DNA of 64,000 nucleotides from Anas platyrhynchos (Eukaryota > Chordata > Aves > Anseriformes > Anatidae): NCBI RefSeq assembly GCF_047663525.1, contig NC_092591.1, positions 31,839,001 to 31,903,000 of the forward strand. Reading direction: 5' to 3'. Positions within the stretch are counted from its first letter, which is position 1; every line of letters starts with the position of its first letter. The notes beneath the pieces are model-generated. The model did no database searches and was not told the DNA's origin. It was given only the letters and a program-made list of their open reading frames with translations. Shown piece after piece: positions 12,282-29,544 of the stretch. A program made the position numbers and the translations under genes.

Positions 12282-13568
12282 ATGCTAGAATCAGAGGGGC
12301 TGTGTGCCAGTGAGATCCTTCAGTTAGATCCACAAGGTGCTAAGTGTAAGGAGACGCACCTGAAATGCTTCTACACGAACGCACGCAGTATGAGGAATAA
12401 AATGGATGAGCTAGAAGTCCTGGCCCAGTCCCGCAACTACGACATCATCGGCATAAGCGAAACCTGGTGGGATGAGTCCTGTGACTGGGGTGTTGCGATA
12501 GATGGTTACAGGCTCTTCAGGAGGGACAGGCAGGGTAGGCGAGGTGGTGGGGTGGCGATGTATGTGAAGCAGGGGCTGGACTGTGTGGAACTTCAGGTTG
12601 GCGATGGCAAAGTTGAGAGCCTCTGGGTAAGGATCAAGGGACGAACGAATAAAGGGGATGTCGTTGTGGGAGTCTATTACAGACCGCCTGGCCAGGACGA
12701 TAGCGCCGATAACTTATTCTTTACAGAACTAAGAGAGGCCTCGAGATTAACTCCCCTTGTCCTTATGGGGGACTTCAACCTGCCAGACGTTAACTGGGAG
12801 TGCCACACGGCTGACACGAGCAAGTCCAGGAGGTTCATGAAGCACCTAGACGATAACTTCTTGGTGCAGGTGCTAACGGAGCCAACTAGGAAAGGTGCCC
12901 TCCTAGACCTGTTGCTAGAAAACAGAGAGGGTCTGGTGGGAGATGTGGTGATTGGTGGCCGCCTCGGTCATAGCGACCATGAAGTGGTTGAGTTCAAAAT
13001 TTACGGTGACAGAAGGACAAGTGCCACCAAAACCTCATCCCTAGATATGGGGAAAGCGGACTTCAGGCTGCTCAGGGAACTAGTCAGCAAGGTCCCCTGG
13101 GAAGCTGCTCTTGAAGGCCTCGATGTCCACCAGTGCTGGTCATTCTTTAAGCGATGCCTCCTAGAAGCACAAGATCAGGCAATTCCTAAATATCGCAAGT
13201 CAGGCAGGCGGGGCAGGAGGCCGGCGTGGCTGACCAGGAACATTCTGATGGAGATTAGGCGGAAACAGAGAGTGTTTCGCTACTGGAAGGAGGGCCAGGT
13301 GTCATGGAAAGAATACAGGGATGCTGTTCGTGTTTGTAGGGAGAAAATTCGTGTGGCTAAAGCACACCTAGAGTTGAAGCTGGCTGTGTCTGTGAGAGAA
13401 AATAAAAAGGTTTTTTTTAGATATGTGAATGGAAAAAGGAGAACTAAAGAATACAGTATCAAGATCTTACTGCTACAGGGAGGCAGAGAGACAAAAAGCT
13501 CTCATTTTGGTTGCTTTGGCCTCTCCATTAGGGACCATGCTGTCTGCAACACTCCCTCAGCCTCCTGA
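12282..13568 (+). CDS. CR1 ORF2 endonuclease part (U2 copy)
   Basis: Same truncated endonuclease frame as U1, with Val instead of Gly before FFRY. All catalytic endonuclease motifs are retained, and no reverse transcriptase follows. Confidence 0.8.
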   Translation: MLESEGLCASEILQLDPQGAKCKETHLKCFYTNARSMRNKMDELEVLAQSRNYDIIGISETWWDESCDWGVAIDGYRLFRRDRQGRRGGGVAMYVKQGLDCVELQVGDGKVESLWVRIKGRTNKGDVVVGVYYRPPGQDDSADNLFFTELREASRLTPLVLMGDFNLPDVNWECHTADTSKSRRFMKHLDDNFLVQVLTEPTRKGALLDLLLENREGLVGDVVIGGRLGHSDHEVVEFKIYGDRRTSATKTSSLDMGKADFRLLRELVSKVPWEAALEGLDVHQCWSFFKRCLLEAQDQAIPKYRKSGRRGRRPAWLTRNILMEIRRKQRVFRYWKEGQVSWKEYRDAVRVCREKIRVAKAHLELKLAVSVRENKKVFFRYVNGKRRTKEYSIKILLLQGGRETKSSHFGCFGLSIRDHAVCNTPSAS

Positions 13569-13589
13569 TCTCTTCCAGCAGCACTATCT

Positions 13590-13913
13590 TGTTGTCGACG
13601 GAAGGAAGACACAGACGCTCAATATGAGTGATCAGTGAACTTCGATTTATTGGATAGCTCAGCCGTCTTTTATATGATTCAATATAATTAGCTCATACAT
13701 ATTGCAAAAGCTAAGCTCACTATTGGTTAGTGCAACTTTCCCTATCTTATCAGCTAGCTCCTCATTCCCTCAACCGTTATCCCGTCTTAGGTACTTTCCC
13801 ATCCACACACTGACACAATGCCTTTGTCCCTTGATTGGCTTCCCGCCATCGGCCAGACTCATTTGAGCTGCGTTCGATACTTTTTTAGCTCGCGACCTCC
13901 AAGTTGTTCAACA
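13590..13913 (-). mobile_element. Solo retroviral LTR (U2)
   Basis: Duplicate of the U1 LTR, with the same ends and flanks. Confidence 0.75.
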
Positions 13914-15254
13914 TTCACATGACCTACTTCACTTAACCATTCCTCCACACTATCTGTCCATTCATCGCTGTGTTTAGGGAGCTTACGGTGACCAAGTCTT
14001 TCAATTCAGTTTCCCTGGAGATGGATGAAGTGGCTTTCATGAAATCACCCCAGGAGAGTTGGGGCAGCAATAACAGTACATTTTCTGCTGATACTACCTG
14101 TAGCTTGCAAGTACTTCGAGCTATCACATAAGCATACCCACGGTTACGTGTCCCCTGGGTTTAAGTGCCCCTAGGTTAATTACCTCAAGCACTGTCCTGC
14201 AGTTTATTTAGTACAAGGGGCGTGTGAGACGCTTGGTGCTCCCAGGATGCCCTTGTGAGGGGCTGGGAGGGCAGGAGGTGCTTAAGCAAGGTGTGGGGTG
14301 CTCCCAGGGCACTTGTGAAAGGGGCTGGATGCACACAGGGTGCTCGGACAAGGAGGGGGGTCTGCCCCTGTCCCCACCACCCCAAAGCGGGGACATGCGG
14401 TACAGGGGGTACGACAAGGATGCCCTCGGCCTGGCTGCTGGGCTTGGGGGCATCATGGACAACAAGGGGGGCATCGGAGATGAGGAGGAAATTAGGAACA
14501 CCAGGAGGAAATGGTAATTTCAGGAGATTGGGAAGAAATGAATTCCAACCCTCAGTCCATGTCACATGTACCACAATCTTCTACATCGTCTCAGACCCTC
14601 TCCAAGTACATGGACACTACACACATCTTCAGTGCCACCGCACACAGGGCCCTCCCTACCCACTCGCACCCCACAGCCAAGCATCCATCCAAATTTTAGA
14701 TTTTTTTCACCCATCTTTTTTTATTCTTGTGCATACACTATCATGGCAAAAACATGAGATGAACTCACTCTGTTGTTCTCCTGAAACTCGAGAACCTGCT
14801 GCCTCAGAGCCCAATTTCCCTGTTTTCCGGAGAAATGGTGTGTCTTCAGTGAACCGAGACACAGGGATGTGAGCAGTGCTGCCCTAGCTCCAAAGCTGTA
14901 ATCATTCATTGCTCTGCAAGATCTTCCTGTGCTGTTTCAGAGGAGGCCTTGTCTCTCCAGTATTCTCTCAGAACAAAAGTTTACATCACACAGGATCGTA
15001 AAATCATCCAGGGTAGGAAAAGACCATTTACTCCCACCTTTAAACTAGTCCTAAAAGGATTAGTTTAAGTCCCTAGTTGGAGACTTGTCCCCAAGGACAG
15101 CCCAGCTCCACGCCCCAGCCTGGGGGGCACAGGGCTGGCATCTCCCTGGGCTGAGGCCAGAGACACTTTACCAGATGGGGTCCAGCCCAAGCCTTGGAGG
15201 TAACAGCCCAGATGGGGTCACCATGGTTCTGAAACCTCTATGCTGTCATAATGC

Positions 15255-15284
15255 GTTTCCATGGCGATGCCGTCCCCTATAAAA
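15255..15284 (+). promoter_or_regulatory. CIMAP1A core promoter (U2)
   Basis: The X-box at 15255-15268 and TATAAAA at 15278-15284 are unchanged from U1. Confidence 0.65.
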
Positions 15285-15685
15285 GCTGGCAGCTGACACC
15301 CTCCCCCAGAGTCAGAGTCTGTCCTGAGCTCTGCCTGTCCGCAGCAGCTCTCTGTGCCCTGTGACTGTGAGCAGCCACAGCAGCAGCGCTCATCCTCACC
15401 GAATTTTCCTTCCAAGGCTAAGAAAGGTGAAGTGGAGCTCCTCCCGCAGGGAGAGGCGGGTTTCAGACCTGGGTTTTGGGACTGGAGATTCAGCTGTCGG
15501 CCTGCTGGTGAAAGAAGCAGCGATAGCTTTGTTTCCTCTGAAGGCTCAGTACCGAGGCACAGAGGGACGGGGGAGAAGTCCTGTGCACCAAGCGGAGCAC
15601 TGGCACCTGAAAGAGAGGGGCAGAGCTGAACTCCAGGCTCTTTCGGGGCAGCCCATCAGTAACTCCTCTGCTCTTCTACCTTTAG

Positions 15686-18984
<3,299 letters not shown>

Positions 18985-21565
18985 AAAGAAGTTCCCCAAA
19001 AGACCTGGTTTGTTCTCCTTGAGCTATGAGGAGAGGAATGAGAAGGAAGGGAAGCGGGGTGTGAGTGAGGAAGTTTCCTTTTCCCTCTGTAAGGTTAAAG
19101 CCTCAGCAAGAAGAGTTCAAGAGGAGAGCCCCACAATCCAAAGGGCACGCAAGACAGCCAGATCTACCGGCACCTTTTCACCTGCGTGCCTTCAACCCAC
19201 TAGGCCTTGCATCCTGATTGCTCCCTTCACCCTGTGCCAGGGCCGTGCCTCTCCTGCAGGCTGCAGTGCTCCTGGCTGAGGAGAGATGCCAGCCCCACAA
19301 AGAGCCATCAGAGCTCAACGCCGCGCCATGACAGCACTCAGGGCCTTCCCTACCCACTCGCACCCCACAGCCGAGCATCCTGGAGCTGCACCATGCAGCT
19401 GCTGCAGGGAACTTTACGCCAAGCGTTTACCACCTGCCTCGTAGCTTCCGGCAGCATGCGAGACTGCAGCAGGCACCAGAAGCACCAGCACTTCACGTGG
19501 TGATGCTGCACATTGACTTCCCACCCTAAGTTCCCTTTCTGGTGCAGTTCCCTTCCCCTCTTGCGGCAGAAGCCAGATCTTAGGTTACAGGCATTTCCTT
19601 TTCTTCCCCATGGAGTACCGTGGGGGCTTTTCCCTACACCATATTGGCATCTGCCAGCATGGGAAGTCTGAATCAGCAGAAGCAGCTTGCTTTTCTCAAC
19701 ATCTTTCCCACCTTTTTGGCCTCTGAAGATAGCATCTAGGTCTGCTGCATAGCAAGACATAAGCAACTCATAAGGGAAAAGCCACTGCCTGTGAGAACAG
19801 GCACAAGAAAGAAGTAAGAGAAAGTACACTGAAGGGGACCAGACCTGTTATTTTTAAAGGCAGCACATTTTGCACATGCAGAAGAAAGGTTTCTGTGACG
19901 ATTTAGACTTTTTGCCTGTGAATGACTTTCTGTGATTGTTCCAATACATTTCCTTTTCATCATTAAAATCAGATTCACACTGAACTCCACTCCTCCTGTT
20001 CTCTGAGCTCACAGGGCTAACCCCAGTGTGCTCAATGTTGGAAAACAGAACGTACTGCAGTACGCCCCCTCCCAAGGGGAAACTGTGATTTACAGTCCCA
20101 GCAGCAGACAGAGAATTGAGATAAACTAGTTTTGATGGCAGCAACCATGCATAGACACAGCTCATAATGCAGCTATCAAGGGTCCATTGAAGACACAGCA
20201 TTACGACTGACTTCTCTAGTTCTAGTACTGTTCTAGTTCTCTTAGTTCATCAGGAGAAAGGTCAACATCTTCTAACCTCCCAAACAAAAGCAGCTCAGCA
20301 GAATGTGCAAAGCACCCACTCTATGTGCCACAGAAGGACTTCAGTTTAGTACAAAACTTTATTCATACCAATACTGCAAAACTACAAAAGTGAACACAGA
20401 ATCTGAGCAGGCCTGGAGCCTGTCCCATCCACCAACCTCTGGAACAGCAGCAAGGCCCCAGACAGCTTTATTTTATTAACAAACTAGAATATGCAAAACT
20501 TTTCAGTTTAACAGCAGTTTCAAGATTTGGCTCTGAAAGGGGGTGTCTGGAAGAAATCCTCCCCAACAAGCCCATATTGGCTAGATATTTCCTTTGGCCT
20601 CATCCTGGAATCACTTAGCAATTTCTTTGCCCTTCGACTCATCCGGGTCCAGATCTGGAAACAGATGGTGGTCTCCTTTGTTTAGCTGTGCCAAAATGCC
20701 AACCAAGTACTACTGGGACTAGTTTAGGTGTTGTTTTTTTTTCCAAGTTTGAGGAGAATGTGCAGGGAAGAAGAGTAGGAATGGAGGCATCAAGGACTTT
20801 GGTTCTTATCGCTGCTTCTCTATTAAATGCGGCAGCTCCCAGCAATGTCTCTGTGTGGAGGAACGATGGGTGAATTGACAGACCGCTTTGATTTCAGAAG
20901 CGGATGACTTCTGAGGAAAGGCCACTGGAACAGCCTGGTCTTCATGATGGTGGCCATTTCAGTTTGCTTTAGCTGTTGTAAATAAAGACCTGGTTTTACA
21001 TTTTTTTACCCAGGTGTTGTGTGTTTTTTAATTTCTCCTCCAGCTCCTGGCCTTGCCCCGGGCTCCTGTCTCAGGGTACTTCAGCCCGTTTCTGCCAGCT
21101 GCTGCCCGTGCCCTGCTTGTGCCTGTTGACACATGCTTAACCCTCTGAAACAGAACTGCAACATTTGGAAGTTCTTGGAGAACCTGAGAAGGTATAACCT
21201 GTTCGCGTGCTGGAAAATAGCCTCTCCCAGCAGGAAATATTCTGAGAAAGTGCCGTACCTGAGACAATTCACAAGTATGAATTCAAGGCGGGTGTGCAGG
21301 GTAATAACAGCAACACAGTAGTTGATCGCCATTTGCCGAGGCGATCGGCTCCGGGGCAGACGCGTTCTGCAGCGGAGCGGGGGATCGGGCCAGGCAGGGC
21401 TAATTTTCCGGCATCGAGCCGACTTCAGGGAGCCGCCAGGACCCGGCAGCCCTCCTGAGGGAGGCTGACGAGGCGAAGGCGGAGCCAGCAGCGCCCCCTC
21501 CCCGGCCGTTCAACAGCTGCCCCTAGGGAGCGCGGCGAACAGGGCGGGCAAACAGGGAGTGGCGC

Positions 21566-21691
21566 GGCAGGGCGAGCAGGCAGGGCGAGCAGGCAGGGCG
21601 AGCAGGCAGGGCGAGCAGGCAGGGCGAGCAGGCAGGGCGAGCAGGCAGGGCGAGCAGGCAGGGCGAGCAGGCAGGGCGAGCAGGCAGGGCG
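21566..21691 (+). repeat. 13-bp minisatellite, 9 copies (U3)
   Basis: Nine full repeats plus a partial one; same length as U2. Confidence 0.95.
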
Positions 21692-21743
21692 GAGAGCAAC
21701 CCCCTGCCCACACGAACACCTCTTAACGACAGCCGTTAGCTAG

Positions 21744-22829
21744 GTGATAACGGTCTCCACCAGGCACGGTGCGCTCTCCAGGAGGTCGGTGTACACCCAG
21801 ACCGACTGCCCGTTAAAAAATGCAGCGGTTCAGGTCACGGGATGCAGGGAGTGTCAGAGCCTGCTGCTGCCGTCGGCGGGAGGCAGAGACGCTGCGTGCG
21901 TGAGGTGCGAGCAGGTGGATGACCTGATCCGCATGGTGGCGGAGCTCAAGGAGGAGGTGGAGAGGTTGAGGGCCATCAGGGAGTGTGAGCGGGAGATAGA
22001 CTGGTGGAGTAACTCCCTGCAGGGCCTCAAGGAGAGGTACCGGGGTGAGACACCCCAGATGGGGGTGGACCCCCTGCCCTGTCGCCGTCGGGCGGAGGGA
22101 GGGGATCTGGGAGTTGAGGAGGAATGGAGACAGGTCCCTGCTCGACATGGCAGGCGATGCCCTCCCCTTCCGGCCCCACCTTCCCAGGTGCCCTTACGAA
22201 ACAGGTTTGAGGCCCTGGAGATTGAGAGACCAGCAACTGAGGAAGAGGTAGAAAGTGTTCCCAGGAGGATGCCTAGGGCGAGGAGGTCGACTCCACGCCT
22301 CAGGACTGCCTCCACCAAGAAAGACAGGAGGGTGATTGTTGTGGGAGACTCTGTCCTTAGGGGAACAGAGGGTCCTATTTGTCGGCCTGACCCTACCCGT
22401 AGGGAAGTCTGCTGCCTCCCTGGGGCCAGGGTCAGGGACGTCGCCAAGAAAGTCAAGTGCCTGGTACGGCCCACTGACTACTACCCGCTACTGGTCTTTC
22501 AGGCTGGTAGCGATGAAGTAGCAACGAGAAGTCCGAAGGCGATCAAAAGAGACTTTAGGGATTTGGAGCGACTACTTAGAGGATCAGGCGCGCAGATTGT
22601 GTTTGCCTCTGTCCTTCCGATAGGGGGGATCGAAGCAGAAAGGTGTGCTGTTCACATAAACTCGTGGCTTCGAGACTGGTGTGACCGGCAGAACTTTGGG
22701 TTCTTTGATCACGGGAAGGCCTATGCTACACCGGGCCTGATGGCACCGGACGGGAAGGGCCTCTCTCGGAGAGGGGTAAGGATCTTTGGTCAGGAGTTGG
22801 CAGGGCTGATAGATAGGGCTTTAAACTAG
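21744..22829 (+). CDS. CR1 ORF1 protein (U3 copy)
   Basis: The protein is identical to U1 and U2, and the DNA matches the U2 state (G at 22094). Confidence 0.8.
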   Translation: MITVSTRHGALSRRSVYTQTDCPLKNAAVQVTGCRECQSLLLPSAGGRDAACVRCEQVDDLIRMVAELKEEVERLRAIRECEREIDWWSNSLQGLKERYRGETPQMGVDPLPCRRRAEGGDLGVEEEWRQVPARHGRRCPPLPAPPSQVPLRNRFEALEIERPATEEEVESVPRRMPRARRSTPRLRTASTKKDRRVIVVGDSVLRGTEGPICRPDPTRREVCCLPGARVRDVAKKVKCLVRPTDYYPLLVFQAGSDEVATRSPKAIKRDFRDLERLLRGSGAQIVFASVLPIGGIEAERCAVHINSWLRDWCDRQNFGFFDHGKAYATPGLMAPDGKGLSRRGVRIFGQELAGLIDRALN

Positions 22830-22885
22830 AGCCGAAGGGGGAAGGGGCTAAAACCAGGTACGCCGGTGAAGACCTAAGGGATGGT

Positions 22886-24172
22886 ATGCTAGAATCAGAG
22901 GGGCTGTGTGCCAGTGAGATCCTTCAGTTAGATCCACAAGGTGCTAAGTGTAAGGAGACGCACCTGAAATGCTTCTACACGAACGCACGCAGTATGAGGA
23001 ATAAAATGGATGAGCTAGAAGTCCTGGCCCAGTCCCGCAACTACGACATCATCGGCATAAGCGAAACCTGGTGGGATGAGTCCTGTGACTGGGGTGTTGC
23101 GATAGATGGTTACAGGCTCTTCAGGAGGGACAGGCAGGGTAGGCGAGGTGGTGGGGTGGCGATGTATGTGAAGCAGGGGCTGGACTGTGTGGAACTTCAG
23201 GTTGGCGATGGCAAAGTTGAGAGCCTCTGGGTAAGGATCAAGGGACGAACGAATAAAGGGGATGTCATTGTGGGAGTCTATTACAGACCGCCTGGCCAGG
23301 ACGATAGCGCCGATAACTTATTCTTTACAGAACTAAGAGAGGCCTCGAGATTAACTCCCCTTGTCCTTATGGGGGACTTCAACCTGCCAGACGTTAACTG
23401 GGAGTGCCACACGGCTGACACGAGCAAGTCCAGGAGGTTCATGAAGCACCTAGACGATAACTTCTTGGTGCAGGTGCTAACGGAGCCAACTAGGAAAGGT
23501 GCCCTCCTAGACCTGTTGCTAGAAAACAGAGAGGGTCTGGTGGGAGATGTGGTGATTGGTGGCCGCCTCGGTCATAGCGACCATGAAGTGGTTGAGTTCA
23601 AAATTTACGGTGACAGAAGGACAAGTGCCACCAAAACCTCATCCCTAGATATGGGGAAAGCGGACTTCAGGCTGCTCAGGGAACTAGTCAGCAAGGTCCC
23701 CTGGGAAGCTGCTCTTGAAGGCCTCGATGTCCACCAGTGCTGGTCATTCTTTAAGCGATGCCTCCTAGAAGCACAAGATCAGGCAATTCCTAAATATCGC
23801 AAGTCAGGCAGGCGGGGCAGGAGGCCGGCGTGGCTGACCAGGAACATTCTGATGGAGATTAGGCGGAAACAGAGAGTGTTTCGCTACTGGAAGGAGGGCC
23901 AGGTGTCATGGAAAGAATACAGGGATGCTGTTCGTGTTTGTAGGGAGAAAATTCGTGTGGCTAAAGCACACCTAGAGTTGAAGCTGGCTGCGTCTGTGAG
24001 AGAAAATAAAAAGGTTTTTTTTAGATATGTGAATGGAAAAAGGAGAACTAAAGAATACAGTATCAAGATCTTACTGCTACAGGGAGGCAGAGAGACAAAA
24101 AGCTCTCATTTTGGTTGCTTTGGCCTCTCCATTAGGGACCATGCTGTCTGCAACACTCCCTCAGCCTCCTGA
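22886..24172 (+). CDS. CR1 ORF2 endonuclease part (U3 copy)
   Basis: Open as in the other units. It carries Ile for Val in the KGDV-VGVYY segment and Ala for Val in KLAVSV; both are shared with U4 only. Confidence 0.8.
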   Translation: MLESEGLCASEILQLDPQGAKCKETHLKCFYTNARSMRNKMDELEVLAQSRNYDIIGISETWWDESCDWGVAIDGYRLFRRDRQGRRGGGVAMYVKQGLDCVELQVGDGKVESLWVRIKGRTNKGDVIVGVYYRPPGQDDSADNLFFTELREASRLTPLVLMGDFNLPDVNWECHTADTSKSRRFMKHLDDNFLVQVLTEPTRKGALLDLLLENREGLVGDVVIGGRLGHSDHEVVEFKIYGDRRTSATKTSSLDMGKADFRLLRELVSKVPWEAALEGLDVHQCWSFFKRCLLEAQDQAIPKYRKSGRRGRRPAWLTRNILMEIRRKQRVFRYWKEGQVSWKEYRDAVRVCREKIRVAKAHLELKLAASVRENKKVFFRYVNGKRRTKEYSIKILLLQGGRETKSSHFGCFGLSIRDHAVCNTPSAS

Positions 24173-24193
24173 TCTCTTCCAGCAGCACTATCT

Positions 24194-24517
24194 TGTTGTC
24201 GACGGAAGGAAGACACAGACGCTCAATATGAGTGATCAGTGAACTTCGATTTATTGGATAGCTCAGCCGTCTTTTATATGATTCAATATAATTAGCTCAT
24301 ACATATTGCAAAAGCTAAGCTCACTATTGGTTAGTGCAACTTTCCCTATCTTATCAGCTAGCTCCTCATTCCCTCAACCGTTATCCCGTCTTAGGTACTT
24401 TCCCATCCACACACTGACACAATGCCTTTGTCCCTTGATTGGCTTCCCGCCATCGGCCAGACTCATTTGAGCTGCGTTCGATACTTTTTTAGCTCGCGAC
24501 CTCCAAGTTGTTCAACA
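24194..24517 (-). mobile_element. Solo retroviral LTR (U3)
   Basis: Duplicate of the U1 LTR, same length and orientation. Confidence 0.75.
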
Positions 24518-25815
24518 TTCACATGACCTACTTCACTTAACCATTCCTCCACACTATCTGTCCATTCATCGCTGTGTTTAGGGAGCTTACGGTGACCAAG
24601 TCTTTCAATTCAGTTTCCCTGGAGATGGATGAAGTGGCTTTCATGAAATCACCCCAGGAGAGTTGGGGCAGCAATAACAGTACATTTTCTGCTGATACTA
24701 CCTGTAGCTTGCAAGTACTTCGAGCTATCACATAAGCATACCCACGGTTACGTGTCCCCTGGGTTTAAGTGCCCCTAGGTTAATTACCTCAAGCACTGTC
24801 CTGCAGTTTATTTAGTACAAGGGGCGTGTGAGACGCTTGGTGCTCCCAGGATGCCCTTGTGAGGGGCTGGGAGGGCAGGAGGTGCTTAAGCAAGGTGTGG
24901 GGTGCTCCCAGGGCACTTGTGAAAGGGGCTGGATGCACACAGGGTGCTCGGACAAGGAGGGGGGTCTGCCCCTGTCCCCACCACCCCAAAGCGGGGACAT
25001 GCGGTACAGGGGGTACGACAAGGATGCCCTCGGCCTGGCTGCTGGGCTTGGGGGCATCATGGACAACAAGGGGGGCAGCGGAGATGAGGAGGAAATTAGG
25101 AACACCAGGAGGAAATGGTAATTTCAGGAGATCGGGAAGAAACAACTTCCCACCCTCAGTCCATGTCACATGTACCACAATCTTCTACATCGTCTCAGAC
25201 CCTCTCCAAGTACATGGACACTACACACATTTTCACTGCCACCACCCTCAGGGCCCTCCCTACCCACTTGCACCCCACAGCCAAGCATCCATCCAAATTT
25301 TAGATTTCTTTCACCCATTTTTTTTTTATTCTTGTTCTCCTGAAACTCGAGAACCTGCTGCCTCAGAGCCCAATTTCCCTGTTTTCCGGAGAAATGGTGT
25401 GTCTTCAGTGAACTGAGACACAGGGATGTGAGCAGTGCTGCCCTAGCTCCAAAGCTGTAATCATTCATTGCTCTGCAAGATCTTCCTGTGCTGTTTCAGA
25501 GGAGGCCTTGTCTCTCCAGTATTCTCTCAGAACAAAAGTTTACATCACACAGGATCGTAAAATCATCCAGGGTAGGAAAAGACCATTTACTCCCACCTTT
25601 AAACTAGTCCTAAGAGGATTAGTTTAAGTCCCTGGTTGGAGACTTGTCCCCAGGGACAGAGCCCAGCTCCACACCGCAGCCTGGGGGGCACAGGGCTGGC
25701 ATCTCCCTGGGCTGAGGCCAGAGACACTTTACCAGATGGGGTCCAGCCCAAGCCTTGGAGGTAACAGCCCAGATGGGGTCACCATGGTTCTGAAGCCTCT
25801 ATGCTGTCATAATGC

Positions 25816-25845
25816 GTTTCCATGGCGATGCCGTCCCCTATAAAA
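25816..25845 (+). promoter_or_regulatory. CIMAP1A core promoter (U3)
   Basis: The X-box at 25816-25829 and TATAAAA at 25839-25845 are unchanged, although the spacer at 25613-25675 just upstream has private variants. Confidence 0.65.
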
Positions 25846-26246
25846 GCTGGCAGCTGACACCCTCCCCCAGAGTCAGAGTCTGTCCTGAGCTCTGCCTGTC
25901 CGCAGCAGCTCTCTGTGCCCTGTGACTGTGAGCAGCCACAGCAGCAGCGCTCATCCTCACCGAATTTTCCTTCCAAGGCTAAGAAAGGTGAAGTGGAGCT
26001 CCTCCCGCAGGGAGAGGCGGGTTTCAGACCTGGGTTTTGGGACTGGAGATTCAGCTGTCGGTCTGCTGGTGAAAGAAGCAGCGATAGCTTTGTTTCCTCT
26101 GAAGGCTCAGTACCGAGGCACAGAGGGACGGGGGAGAAGTCCTGTGCACCAAGCGGAGCACTGGCACCTGAAAGAGAGGGGCAGAGCTGAACTCCAGGCT
26201 CTTTCGGGGCAGCCCATCAGTAACTCCTCTGCTCTTCTACCTTTAG

Positions 26247-29544
<3,298 letters not shown>

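Larger units (their letters stand above)
10725..13453 (+). mobile_element. CR1 LINE fragment (U2 copy)
   Basis: Duplicate of the U1 insertion, not an independent one, because it has the same truncation point and flanks. It differs from U1 by one fewer 13-bp repeat and a few substitutions. Confidence 0.85.
21329..24057 (+). mobile_element. CR1 LINE fragment (U3 copy)
   Basis: Same truncation and flanks as the other units. Its ORF2 has Val-to-Ile and Val-to-Ala replacements relative to U1 and U2; the same two occur in U4. Confidence 0.85.
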
